A DNA stretch of 64,000 nucleotides from Nelumbo lutea (lineage: Eukaryota; Streptophyta; Magnoliopsida; Proteales; Nelumbonaceae), in NCBI GenBank assembly GCA_022828595.1, contig JAKGHH010000001.1, positions 142,061,017-142,125,016 of the forward strand. Direction: 5' to 3'. The notes beneath the pieces are model-generated. The model was given only the letters and a program-made list of their open reading frames with translations, was not told where the DNA came from and did no database searches. How positions within the stretch are numbered: the stretch's first letter is position 1; every line of letters begins with the position of its first letter. This document shows positions 22,336 to 34,700 of the stretch, one piece after another. The position numbers and the translations under genes were made by a program.

Positions 22336-22677
22336 TCTTGACTAATTCACACAAGGAAAAGAGTTCTGCGTTCTAATAATGTTTCAGCCAATAGTTGAAC
22401 CAAGCAGTGCGGAATGATTAATTGACCCATTACTTGGCCACGTTTCTATGTCTATTTATTTACTTAAAAAAAGTTGACTCTATCAATGACCCTAACAATC
22501 AGATCGGTTGAACTGCTGAACCATTTGAACCTGTCAGATGTTTTAATTGTTATATCTAATGGAATGGTTAAAAAGAAAAAATATGTCCTATTGCTATATC
22601 TTTTTATTTTCCTTACAAAGGAGGAATCTAGACAGCCGGCACTTGCTTTCCTTCACGACTGCCTCTACGACAAGTCT
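22336..22677. other. Intergenic, no gene recognised
   Basis: Short spacer between two transposons. I see nothing conserved. Confidence 0.45.
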
Positions 22678-22680
22678 TTA

Positions 22681-23843
22681 AGCTGCGTTTAGTTTGTGGG
22701 AAGACTTTGGTGGATTGGAATGGAAAAAATGGGTAGAAAATTTTAATGCTCCATTGTTTGGTTGCAAGAGAGAAAATAGTGGGAAAAGTAACTATAGTAA
22801 AAATTATTATTAATTAGTAACATTTTTATTATTTTATATTTTTGTACTATTAATTATTTATATTTTAATGAAATAAGTGTACAATTAATTAATGTTGATA
22901 ATTATCTAATTAATTATTAATTAAGAATTAATATTTTAAATTTTATTAATATTTACTATGAATTAATTAATATTTTTTATTATTAATTATTTTCAATATT
23001 TAACATTTTTATCATTTAATTAATTTTATTGAATAATAAATTATATTAATAATGAAATCATAATCTATTTATTCATTAATTAGTTAATTAATTATTAACT
23101 ACTTTTTTAATTATTAATTAATTAATATTTTTTATCATGATATTAGTTATTTAAAGTATATAATTAGTTATTTAAATATTTTACATTTTATTATTTTATA
23201 AGTTATTATTATTACTATATTTTACTAATACCCATGACTTAATTAACAATTTTAGTATTAATTATTCATAAATTATTAAATAATTTATCATTACTAAATT
23301 ATTTATTTTAATTAATTTATTAATTATAAAATAATTAATTAATTACTAAATATTTTACTTTTAATTATTAATTAATTAATAATATCTTTGTGATTGATTA
23401 TTTTATCGTTAAACATTATTTTGATATTAATCAGTAATTAATAACATTAATTAATATTTTAATTATTATTAGTTTACATTTTATTTCATTAATACTTATG
23501 ACTTAATTAATAATTTTAATATTTTTCTTTGAAAAATAATTAATTAATTTATTTATATTATTAAATAATTAATGTTTTATTTATGGGTCATGAATCTAAT
23601 ATTAATTGTTAGAAATACTACAAGGAAGGTGTTTTTTCTAGGTTAAATAAGTTTTCCCCCTACATTCCCACTTGTTTCCCACGAAAATGGTGGGACTCTA
23701 CATACCAAGAATTGGGATCTATAATCCCACCTTTTTTCCCATCCCATCTCATGATATCCCACAAATCAAACATGGGATGGGAGGAATATTCCAAAATATT
23801 AATTCCATATTTTCCCTTCCCATCCCACAAACCAAGCAGAACC
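22681..23843. mobile_element. Large Harbinger-type MITE with extreme AT core (1,163 bp)
   Basis: The left end reads AGCTGCGTTTAGTTTGTGGGA and the inverse of the right end reads GGTTCTGCTTGGTTTGTGGGA. TTA flanks both ends (22,678-22,680 and 23,844-23,846). The core from about 22,795 to 23,620 consists almost only of A and T, dominated by TTAATTAA-like phrases. No coding capacity. Confidence 0.7.
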
Positions 23844-23846
23844 TTA

Positions 23847-24600
23847 TCTTCTCATGAATACTATAGCTTCTACTTTTTGCTTTTCCAGGGAATACCATTC
23901 CTGCTGGTGGGTCTGGCTGGCGTGTTGACCTAATTGGTGAACAGTAATGCCCATGATTTATGGAGAAGAATGTTATGCAATTATTAGTAATTAGTTGAAC
24001 GAGATTAAAGACATATTTCATGCATGGGTCTTACAAATTTTATACAAAAAAGTATGGATATTTGACAAGTCTAATGCAGATTTCTGATTTCCATTTGCAA
24101 ATCTATAAACATTCAAAATGTTAAAAAATCACACTCTATGCATTTATACCCACCCGTAAATTGACATCAATTCCGAGCTGGCACCTACCCCAACTGTAAT
24201 TTGTACCTATAAATTCTGACCCTGGGCTGACTTTATTACATGATCTAAGAATCACCATTCATGGCATCTAGGGAAGTCCCCTCATTCCACTTGGTCCGAA
24301 TGGCCTATTCAATTACTAATAGTGTTGTGATGGAATAAATCTAATGGAACTTGCTCACAGAACAATCAATCAAAAACAGTACTCCATCACAAGGAGCATT
24401 TGGCAGATCTTAGTTGGGGTTCTAAATTTAATTGCCAATATTTTGATTGATTATAGAAAAAAAAAGTAGAAGAGGTAGGGTTTTGTGAAAATAGATGGAT
24501 ATAGCCATCACCATGTTGATTGGGAATTATTAGTTTTACAGCAGTTGATCAAAGAGTAGTTAAACCGCGCGGGCGGGGGAGGGAAAGAAAGGAAACCAAA
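23847..24600. other. Intergenic, no gene recognised
   Basis: I see no conserved gene or bounded repeat here. Confidence 0.45.
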
Positions 24601-24608
24601 AGCTTTAA

Positions 24609-25133
24609 TTACACGATGTGCTCAATGAGAGCTGGTTCATTCCATCTGACGTTTCTCATGGTTTCCTCTAAGCTTGGACAAGGCAGCCTTTGCATTACAA
24701 AACAAAAAATCCAGATCTTAGATATATTAAGGGAGCTAAGCTTTTGTAGGCCTCTTATTATAGCCCAGAGTTCAGACTCTACTGCAAACACTGTTGATGT
24801 GCCAAGAACCATCAACTAAAATGACAGTCTGAAAAGAACTGAGAATCCAGCAATGTGTACCCTTTTTAAAAACATCCAGGGGATCTGGCTTCTTTCCATT
24901 GATGAAGATGAAGCTAACTTCATTCCTTTCATCCCATATAGCTAAAATTCAGGATAGATAAACTGTTCTAAGAGCCTTTTCGGTGGGGTGTCTAGGAACC
25001 CACCATCCAATAAATAAAGAGTGTTGTGAATTGGGTAGTATGTGTTCAAAACCCTGAAATTTTCTTTTTTATCTATAATAAGGTATCTGATTTTCTGATG
25101 GAATAAAAATCCATGTTGACTTTTATGAAGCAT
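24609..25133 (-). pseudogene. LINE (L1-type) 3'-end fragment
   Basis: On the minus strand, broken frames give WDERNEVSF near 24,930 and then VESELWAIIRGLQ near 24,770. These resemble the zinc-knuckle/linker and RNase H regions at the end of plant L1 ORF2. Frames are shifted and stops are present. No 5' part or poly(A) tail could be assigned, so this is a short dead fragment. Confidence 0.5.
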
Positions 25134-26084
25134 CGCCAGGCACTTGTTCTCGTGGATAAAAGAAGATTGTCTTCCTACTTAGACGACATTTCCCGAAGAT
25201 GGATTCATTGGAAGGCGAGTTAAATATTGTATATATATACATATTTTTTCTGTTTTTATTTTTATTTTATAGTATTTAGATGGATACATGTCATCGATTA
25301 TTTTGACTTGTGAAGAATTGTCAGAGTGTTGTGGACAAAGAGAGTATTAGCCACATTTCGTGTTTGGGGATAGTAAAACTCTTAATGATTGTATATTTTT
25401 GGGTTATTGTGATTGATCAAATCTCATTCTCTACTTTCTTTGATTGAAATTTAGTGTTTTTCATATCTTAAGAAAAAAGGTAAAATGACTGAAGGTAATA
25501 TTGGGTTTTTTGGAAAAATTTAACCGCATTAGAGTTCCGGTTCACATGGAACTAGCGTTTGATAAATCTGAAAAGTTAAAAAGATATTAAATGTGTTTGA
25601 AATCTGAAAAGAGGCATAGCTGCTTTTTTACTTTTTAGAGGATCTAAATCCATAAGTTTGTTTGTATTGGATCAACCCTCTATCATCTGAAATTTACTGA
25701 TTTTACTATTTTACCCCTAAAACATACAATTTGGAAATGTTGAATTCAATTTACATTATCTCATAAAAATAATTTTCAACCTCAATAATATTGAAACAAT
25801 ACAAATAAAAATAATAAATTAATAATTACTAATTAATAAATGAAACAATTAAAATTAAAAAAATTAATGATTATAAAAATATTAAAATAATTAATAATTT
25901 ACACAAAAAATTAAAATAATTTTAAAATTAATGAAATAATTAAAATTACTAGTTAATAATTAATAAATAACACAAATAAATTTAATAAAAAAATAATTAA
26001 TGTTTGATAAAAATATTAAAATAATTACAATTAATAATTAATAAAAGCATTTTTATTATTTACCGAAGTACCGAACCACCACTG
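25134..26084. other. AT-rich stretch, no gene
   Basis: Includes a strongly A/T-biased tract at about 25,740-26,060 (AATAATTAAAAT phrases). The phrases TAGCGTTTGATAAATCTG (25,553) and, inverted, CAATCAAATAGTA (26,980) may be ends of a DNA element enclosing the GA-rich tract, but no target duplication was found. Confidence 0.4.
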
Positions 26085-26230
26085 TTGCTTGTTGCAGCGG
26101 CGATGGTGGTGGTGGGAAGACAGGGGAGAGAGAGAGAGAGAGAAGACAGGGGAGAGAGAGAGAGAGAGACGATGTGGGGAGAGAGAGAAGAGAACGCTTG
26201 TGGTAGTGGTGAGAAGACAGAGGAGGGAGG

Positions 26231-26271
<41 letters not shown>

Positions 26272-26740
26272 CAAGGGAGAGAGTGAGAGAGAGAAGACAA
26301 GGGAGAGAGAGAGAGAAGATAGGGGAGAGAGTGAGAGAGAGAGAGAGAGAGAGTCACTGGGGGAGAGAGAGAGAAGATAGGGGTGGTGGGGCAGTGGTGG
26401 GAAAACAGGGGAGAGAGAGAGAGAGAGAGAGAAGAGAGAGAGGGAGAGAGAGAGAGAAGACAGGGGAGAGAGAGAGCCACCACTGCAAGTTGCAGCAGCG
26501 GTGGCAGGAATACAGGGCAAAGAGAGTGAGAGTGAGAGAACACAGGGGGAGAGAGAGAGCCATCACTGCAAGTTGCAACGGCGGTGGTGGGAAGACAGGG
26601 CGAAGAAAGAGAAAGCGAGAGAGAGAAAGAGAGAGAAGATAGGGGAGAGAGAGAGTCGCTGCTACAATGGTGGCAGGAAGACAAGGTGGAGAGAGAGAGA
26701 GAGAGATCGAGAAAAGAGCCAAAGAGAAAGAGAGGTTGAA
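26085..26740 (+). repeat. GA-rich minisatellite
   Basis: Runs of (GA)n are broken by a recurring spacer close to GGTGGTGGGAAGACAGGGGA and by CACTGCAAGTTGCA plus GCGGTGG (near 26,085, 26,480 and 26,560). The whole is a degenerate higher-order tandem array. The open frames of 90-217 codons on both strands here (Ser/Leu-rich or Arg/Glu-rich) are low-complexity by-products. Confidence 0.85.
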
Positions 26741-29700
26741 TGTTTAGGTTTCTGGGTTTGGGGGTATTAGGGATAAATCGGATTATTTACAAAAAATTGT
26801 AAGAATATTTTAGACATTGGACCAGCTCTAAAACGCATCTGAGTGCGTTAAGAGCGACCCAAGGTTTATGATTTTCAGATCTGAAAATCAATTTCAGACT
26901 CAATTTAAGAGGTACAATCAAACAAGGGGTGAGGTCTGAAAAGTAGTATTTTTTAGATTTCAGACCTTTAAAAAGTGCAATCAAATAGTACCTTAAATTA
27001 AAAAAAAAAAGAAAGAAAGAAAGGAGGTTTAAGACTATGTTGGCAAATAAGTGGTATGAAAATAAATACTTATTTTTTAGTGCTTATAGCTGTTTGGTGG
27101 CTCCTTTTTCAAACCATTTATACTTATTTTAAGTACCTATTGAGGTCAGGATGTTTGGTAAGCCACTTCACCAATAAGTATTTAATTTTGCGAAAATAAC
27201 ATTTTTAGCCCCTACTTCACGAATGCATATAAATGTTGGTTTTTAAATATTATCTATATTCAAACAACCAAAGTGGACATAGAAACAAAAAAGGGAAAGG
27301 TTCATGGGTGAAAGGTTCAACTGGGGTTAAACCAAAGGTCGAAACGTGATGATGTGGCATATAAATATAAATACTACAAGTCCTATAATATTATATATAA
27401 TATATTTTACAACTTTTATTATATTTAAATATGGCGTATGGATGGTAAGATCTTTAATTTTTAAAGCATATTAGCAGGGTTTAAGTCTCTTAATTTAAAT
27501 TTTCTTTAAAATATGTATATAATAAAATCATTAATTAGCACAAATAAAAAGGTGGGGTTACTGGTAATTAAGAAATACTTAAAAGAAGTCATGGGTTTAA
27601 ATCTTATTGCGCATGTTTTAAATTTCAATTACTTTATGACTCGAGAGGTTTCATGAAACTGGGACCGATTCATCGATTTATTAATTAAACCAGTTGGTCA
27701 GCCAATTTTCATCGTTTTTTTAGTTATTACAGTTCTTGGGGTGTAACGGAAACTGGTTAGGGCTTTGGGTCACAATTTAACTGATCCGACCAATCGGTCC
27801 AGTTTAGTTTTCTAAACATTGAATATTATATTCAATTATTTCAATTGAAATAATTACTCTACCCCACAAGACACACATGGGCCCACATGGTACACACGTG
27901 GCATTATTACAAAAAAAAATAAAAAATAATGATAATAAATAACAAATAAAAATAATAATAATAATGAAAAATTAAAAATAAATACTACAAAAGATAAATT
28001 TACAAAATTACTCTCAAAAAGTTCTTTTAGAAAGTAATTTACAAAAACACTATTATGAAATTACTTTCATGGAATGAATTCATAAAAAAACAATTTTACG
28101 GAGGTACTTCTAAAAAAGCAAGTTCACATAAGTACTTTACAAAAAGTACGTCTATGAAATTCCTTTCAATAAGTATTTGTACATGCAGGTAATTTCAAGA
28201 AGTGGTTTTCAGAAGTACTTTAAAGAATAATTTCATAAAGCAATTTTCATAGACTAGTTCTACTTTCAAGAACCACTCTTATAAAAATCTGATACTGCAT
28301 ATTATTCATTGTAGTATGCAAGAAAGTAAAAAAAAAAAAATCGTGTAATGCATATCATTCACAATATTATACAAATGGAAAAATCTATGATACCAGAAAG
28401 ACATGAAATCGGAAGAGACTTGGCCAATCAAAGCAGCCCCATGAATTTGGTGAACACCACCTGATTGGTGACCTATTTTATGATATCGGTTGATTGACTG
28501 TAAGTTTTTCCAATATCATGCCTTTCCGATATGATAAATGAACCCTATACAAATAAACAAAAAACTTCGGTTAATGGCATATTATTCATAGAAATATGCA
28601 AAAAGAAAATAAAAAACCACCAAACGGTTCATACTAAGCTATTAAATCATAAAAACACATGTTAGAAATGAGTCTACCTTGTTCACTGGTGGTATATTGT
28701 GCATTGGTTGCCCCAACCTTACATCTAGGCAAAAATGGTGCAGATCTAGTTTCAGAGGATCAAAAAACCCAAAAACATGTCCAAATCGGACCGAAAATGG
28801 TTCAAGAACAATGGAAATTATGAAAATACCGCCTATGTGAGCTCCAAATCGGAAAAACCAGCCACCGGTCACCCCACTTGAACACCACCAGTCGCTTCTT
28901 CAAGCTAACTGTGATAATGGAGATAACAATAGGGCTTTCTCCTTTCTTGGGGGTATCTTCAGTATTTTGAAACTGTTTAGGGGCACTTTTGTCCCACAAA
29001 AATAAAATAAACACTTATTTTTTGTACTTAAGATAAGCAACACTGGAGTTTCTTATTTTTTAAGCACTTATTTTTGAAATAAATACTTATTCTTGGCTTG
29101 TTTTCTCAAACAAGAATAAGTACTTATTAACCATTTATTGTGTGATCCCACCAACTTATTTTAAGTACTTGTTCTAAGTGATACAAAATGGGGGCTAAAT
29201 CTTTATCGAACTTATTTTTGTTTAATATGATGGATATATAATATTATATCCATACCCTATTTCCTTTTCCAAAACTTCCATATTTTTCATTTTTTAATAA
29301 TTTTATGGTTTTTATATTTTTTTATTTAATTAATTATATTAAATATTGACTCATCTGACCTAGATAATTGAAACCATTGATCTGCCACCCAGAAAGTCAC
29401 TGAACCATTGACTCAGTGACCAATCAGGTGATGCTCACCACAATTCACAGAGGTGCAATTTAATTGGTCAAAGCTCTTCCCATACCATGCCTTTTTAGTA
29501 TCATAAATTATATATTATAATATAATAAACATGTATATATAAATATATATTCAATATATAAATGATTTATTATGTCGGATTAGTTCTAAACACCAAAAGC
29601 TAAGCCCAAGCACGGAAATGTCTGAATTGGGCTGGAAGTGATGAACCCTACCACTGGTTCAAATTACAATTTGGAATTTTGGATTGGTTTAAATAGACAT

Positions 29701-29760
29701 AACCCAAAAATTACGGCTTAGGTTTGACTCAAACATCACTGATTCGCCCAACTAACATGT
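26741..29760. other. Repeat-rich intergenic, no gene recognised
   Basis: No conserved gene. AATAAGTACTTATT-type phrases near 27,030-27,190 and 29,010-29,180 and AAACTGG/CCAGTTT phrases near 27,650-27,830 suggest eroded MITEs. A tract at 28,000-28,250 is built from repeated AAGTACTTT/AAAGTACTT phrases. Ends could not be defined. Confidence 0.4.
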
Positions 29761-29792
29761 ACAAGCCTGTGCGTTGTACGGGTCCCAACTAG
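29761..29792 (+). mobile_element. Helitron 3' terminus
   Basis: The stem CCTGTGC, loop GTT, stem GTACGGG forms a 7-bp hairpin (one G-T pair on each wobble side). Ten bases later the sequence ends in CTAG before T. A hairpin about 10 nt before CTRR, inserted in AT, is the Helitron 3' signature. The matching 5' end was not identified. Confidence 0.6.
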
Positions 29793-30019
29793 TAATATTA
29801 GAACATTACTGATTCTCGCTTTTTGAAATGGGTTGAAACTTCTGCCCATGGTTCAAACATCAAAGTATCGATAGCCTGGATATGTAAAAATCACGTATTC
29901 AGAGTCTTCAACAATTTGATATTCCTTTTTATTGTAATTTTTTCATTAAGATATATACACGGATATCTTGCTTAGGTCTAAAAGTATCAATTATAGAAAA
30001 AAAACCATGGAGTACAAAA

Positions 30020-30243
30020 TCTATACTATTTATAAAAGAGAGAATTCCCCTTCTTACTGGAATTTTCATTGGATGTATTCTATCCCCTTGTCTAAACATA
30101 CAATGGGCATAAAGAGGGCATATATGTTCTTGACTCTCATTTTAGAAACTGCCCACTCATAATTGTTCAAAAACTGTCTATAAATTATAAATAGTTTTTC
30201 TTAGAAGTACTGCCATGTAAAAATGCACGTACATGTTTATTAA
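30020..30243 (+). mobile_element. Helitron-like element, second copy
   Basis: It starts TCTATACTATTTATAAAAG, a typical plant Helitron 5' end. Its 3' block TAAATTATAAATAGTTT ... GTACATGTTTATTA matches the element at 14,141-14,432, though the terminal CTAG has decayed. No coding capacity. Confidence 0.5.
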
Positions 30244-30640
30244 TAAACTACAAAAGGAAGAAATAGAGATTGATTTTGACATACCAAAAAAAAATAATGG
30301 TAGAGTTAAAGGCCAAAGATCGATTGTACAAAGAAAAAGATCACTTTTCCATGAGGGGAAAAGAATCTTTCCTAAGAGTTCTAATCTTGTTTGTGTTTGA
30401 AGAGTGACGTAGTTGGATCCTTTATGTTATATTCAAGAATCTATTACATACAGTATTTTCAAAACTTTTTTTTTTTTTAAAAAAGTATATTGTATCAAGA
30501 TGAAAGGAGTACAAGGATTTAGTCATGTACACTAAGGGACTGTAGATGGGCCTATACAGCATATACGAGAACCTGTATTAACAAAAGAAATAATCTATCC
30601 TAGTCAAAAACAATTACTACAATGCATTCCTTCAATCCGT
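30244..30640. other. Intergenic, no gene recognised
   Basis: I see nothing conserved. An A/T homopolymer junction lies at about 30,468-30,485. Confidence 0.4.
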
Positions 30641-30930
30641 TTAACTTCCCAACCAAGAACATAACTTTCCTTTAATCTTCTTCCTTAACACTTCCTGCCA
30701 TGTACATTCCCTGGTCTGGAAAAACCCAAGCATCCCTTTTGCCCAAACACACCAAATATTACCAAAGGCAGTAATCTGCACATCCCCACAGCCCACACCA
30801 CCTTGCCTTTCCTCCTCAAAACCCTGATCTGCCAACCAGGCAAGAAGCTGTTGCTGGTTTGTCGAAAGCAACCCTCCTATCCAAATTGAAAGGGAAGGAT
30901 TTTCTTTTCATTACCTATTTCCCCTCAACA
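30641..30930 (-). pseudogene. LINE 3'-end fragment downstream of the kinase gene
   Basis: The minus-strand frame reads WLADQGFEEE, FGNIWCVW and ECTWQEVLRKKIKGKLCSWL. This resembles the region after the reverse transcriptase of plant L1 ORF2 (IW.IW.ERN...CSWL). It is short and lacks RT. It lies on the opposite strand from the RT fragment at 32,460, so it is a separate insertion. Confidence 0.45.
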
Positions 30931-31274
30931 CAGATAAAGAGATGCCTAAGCCTATTATTGAAAAAACAAGGAAACTTTCAGCTGGTTTCAAAAAGTACAA
31001 GGAGATTTTGAATAGTTTTCCTAGATAATGACAGATGAAAAACTAATAAAAAAAGATGTATAGCATACTCATAAAGAAACCCACCATGAAGCAAAAAAAA
31101 CGGAGCAGCTAAAAGATGTAGAAACAGATCTAAAGCATGGTATTGATCAAAAAGAAAAGATGATGTTATTTCTATGGATGATCATGATAGTATGATACAC
31201 ATCTTGTTATCATTTTATTTTAGCATTCACTTTGCCAAAATTATTTCAGAAGACAACAACAAATGAGCACCTTT

Positions 31275-31395
31275 TTATGGGGCCATGAGTTCTTCAATTG
31301 TGTATAAAAGAGATTGTGCCCAATCAGCTTTGAACAGTAATGTCCGTAAATGTAAGCATCACATTGTAGTCTGGATCAAGCTTCTGTTGCCAGCC
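31275..31395 (-). CDS. ABC1 kinase last exon, with a frame disruption
   Basis: The acceptor is TTTGTAG|GGCTGG. The frame begins GWQQKLDPDYNVM, then runs out of register (LTFTDITVQS, stop TGA at 31,326-31,324). One base over, the conserved end LRTLLFKADWAQSLLY...LMAP and its TAA (31,277-31,275) are intact. The exon is 121 nt, one more than a multiple of three, with the extra base between about 31,340 and 31,355. It is either a recent one-base insertion or a sequence error. Confidence 0.75.
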
Positions 31396-31696
31396 CTACA
31401 AACAGTAAGGAAAAAAAATAAACAAAAGGGAAAAAAACAGAAAAACCTTGGAACTTCAGTAATATTTAAAAATCCTTCTCTAGCTTCTTTACAAATGTTT
31501 TCAAATATATATATATAATATATATATATATATAACAAGACAGTCCATGTCATAAGCCTCTCCTTTCAGCATAGGCATTTATATATTTTTCTACTTTTCT
31601 TGCAACTTTTTCTTATTTTCTTTTGTTTTAAAAATATAAAAAAAGTAATCATTGCCAATTTTAATTGGATCAATAAAACTGTACACTATTATATAT

Positions 31697-31731
<35 letters not shown>

Positions 31732-34700
31732 CTTTGGTTTCCAAGGCATCTATTTCAGTGCATGTTATTATTACATTTAAGAGAGAGAATGAGAGTGAGA
31801 ATAGTAATACAACATCATAAAGTAAAATATTAATAAATCAAATAACCTAGGTAGGTTGATGTTAAACCATCAAACATAAAACAACAAAAAAAAATTATTT
31901 TAAAAATTATTAATTTAAAAATCCACTAAGCTTCCACTTAAAAGTAATAACTATTAACAAAACTTAGTAAAAATCTAAAAATTAAAATATATTTATCTTT
32001 GATTTCCTTAAAATGTTAATTAAAAACATTTCAATTCCACTTAAAATCAAGCTTAATAAACACTAATAAAAATAAGAAATTTAAATACAAAAAACATTAA
32101 ATGATTGTTTTAATAATATTATGATTTAAACATGGGTTCAATATATTGCACATAGAATCCATGTTCTAATGTTGTATTTTGTTTTATTTATTTAATTATT
32201 TTATTAGATTACTTTGTATTAATGCATTTTTAATTTATTAATAATATTATTAAAATTAATAATCTATAAATAATTTGAAACCTAATAACTATAATTAATA
32301 AAAAAATTACTAAAACTAATAAAAATAGTAGTTATATATAAAATAAATCGTTGAAGAAACAGCAATAGCTTCTATTAAACAATCAGGTAAAAGTATAACT
32401 GCACATGATCATGTTGACTAGGATTTTCTCATTTTAATCAATGAAGCATGGGACTGAAAGGAGAGAATGTATCTGTTCTTGTATCTCTCTAGTCTCCTTT
32501 TTGCTCTTACTAACAGTATTTCAAAATGACTTACTACAGGCCTTATGCAAGGAGATCCATCTTCTCCATTCTTATTATTTTAGTAGTGGAGGCCTTGAGT
32601 ATAGTTATGTGCAAAGCTGAAAATCTTGGTCAATTTCAGGTTTCAAAATGATAAAATGAGGTGCTGATCATCTATCATCTCCAATATATACTGATGATAC
32701 TCTGATCCTCAATTCTCTATTCACCAAGTGCAGAACCATAGAGATATTCTTCAGTGTTTTAAACCAGTTTCAGAATCATGGGCACGTTATGTGATAGAGA
32801 CACAGAGAGACTATCATCAGCAAAAACTTTCCAGCTATGGTTCAACCCAATCCCCAGTGATATCAATTTTCAATATGTCCTTTCTGAAAAAGCGGAGCCC
32901 AGTATATTTATCAAATACCAAGGTTTGGTTTCCTTGAGTTGGATTTTGAAAAACAGACGGCTGAATCAGGAACCTATATTCCAAGAGAACAATCATTTGG
33001 ATTACATGGTCATAAAGATGCTTTCATTCTCTCTTTTTAAAGGGGCTGTCTTTGTAATAACCGGGGGGTCTTCCTCTCTTAGAGCAATACAATAGCTAAT
33101 GATAAATGGCTTAATCTAGTGTGATAAAAGAAACTCAAGATACACATCATACTCATTATGCAGAATAATTAAAAAAGAAAATAGAAAGAAATAAATGTAC
33201 TTGGAAAGAAAGAAACCAGAGATTGTTTGAGTCAAAATACTAATCAACAGAAGTGGTCATCAGGAAAGTGATAGGGACTGTTCATTCATGGGTGGCAACA
33301 ACTGAGTCATTTTCTAATACCTCTCATAACTGTCTTTTTTGAGCCTGCTTCTTTGTTTTTGTAATACAGGACAGGCAAGTATATATAACTACTAGATGAA
33401 TATTTGTATAGTGACTCATTGCACAGGGCTATACTTGTACATATTACAGTTTGAAGTTAACGAAAGAATACAATAACTTACCTTTTTCTCAAAAAATGAA
33501 AAAGAATATATAAAATAGAAATAAAAAAGGGAATGGAATTACCTCAAGAACCAACATGGTCACCATTACCATGCAAACATTGCCATCAATGTTGACTTTA
33601 TGATGCCGGACCTGCTCAAGCAATTGTTGCATGCATTCAGCAGGATGGACAGCACCACCTTCCGTGGAATCCCAGAAATTGAATAACTTCTCTACTTCCT
33701 GCTCAAACAATATATAGTGTTATGTATTTTCTATTAGTAAGAAAAGGAAAAAAATTCAAAATTGATATCTATCAATCTCAATGTTGTAAGATTCAGAGCA
33801 GACACAAAATTGGAATGTCTGCCGGGTCACAGGTCAAACAGTCCAACCACTGTGTCAACCCAGTGAACCATGACATCAGATAAAATATTAGGTATATTAT
33901 AACACATGTACAAGAGTGGATGATAAATAGTCTTTCTTGATGGGTCTACTGGTTTGCAATGGTTCTCACCAGGTTTTGATGGGTCTACTGGCTTTTCAGA
34001 AATTTGGAAAACCAGGGTCCAAAAAAACCAGACCGGCTGCCGGTTCCTAGCTTTCACAGTCCAATTGTCAGTTCCAGTCCGAGTCTGACAAAATTGATCC
34101 ATCTATGTATGTGTAGAAAGGGTTCACAAATCAGGTAAACTAGGGAGCTTCTGTACAATCCACCTACTTCTCTCATGTAGAGGGCCCTTGTGGGCAGCAT
34201 AGATCATCCACCAGATATGGGACCCACTAGATTGGCCACATGTTCAATCGAACAATTTATATCATTTGTATGTCGTACCTTGTATTGGTAGCTTTCACAA
34301 CTAATATTAGCCATTTAAAAATTTTTTAATATAAAACTTGCCTACAAAAGAGGGCTTATTTTGCACATATGGTAAGATGTTTGAGCTGAAATTTATATAT
34401 GAACTCAGGGTGGAGAGAGAGAGGTATTCAGAGATTTCTTTTGAGCTCCAAACTAATTTTCCACATGTAGATTATTTGGTCATTCAGGGAAGGCTCACTA
34501 AACAACCCAATTAGCACCCTTCGAAACACACACAACTAACGTCCATCTTTTGTTCTTCTTGCATCATCTGTTAACTAGAACTAAGGGTGGATCCAAAGCA
34601 AGCTATTCGAGCTCGGCTCAAGAAAAGCTTGATTTGGTTCAGTCCTAATTGAGCTTCAAGCTGAGCTCAAATAGTATGAAGCTCGGCTCATAAAGCTTGC

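Noticed and set aside
26031..26722. Long open frames (up to 217 codons) on both strands of the GA-rich tract
   Set aside because: They are low-complexity Ser/Leu or Arg/Glu repeats produced by (GA)n read in any frame, with no domain.
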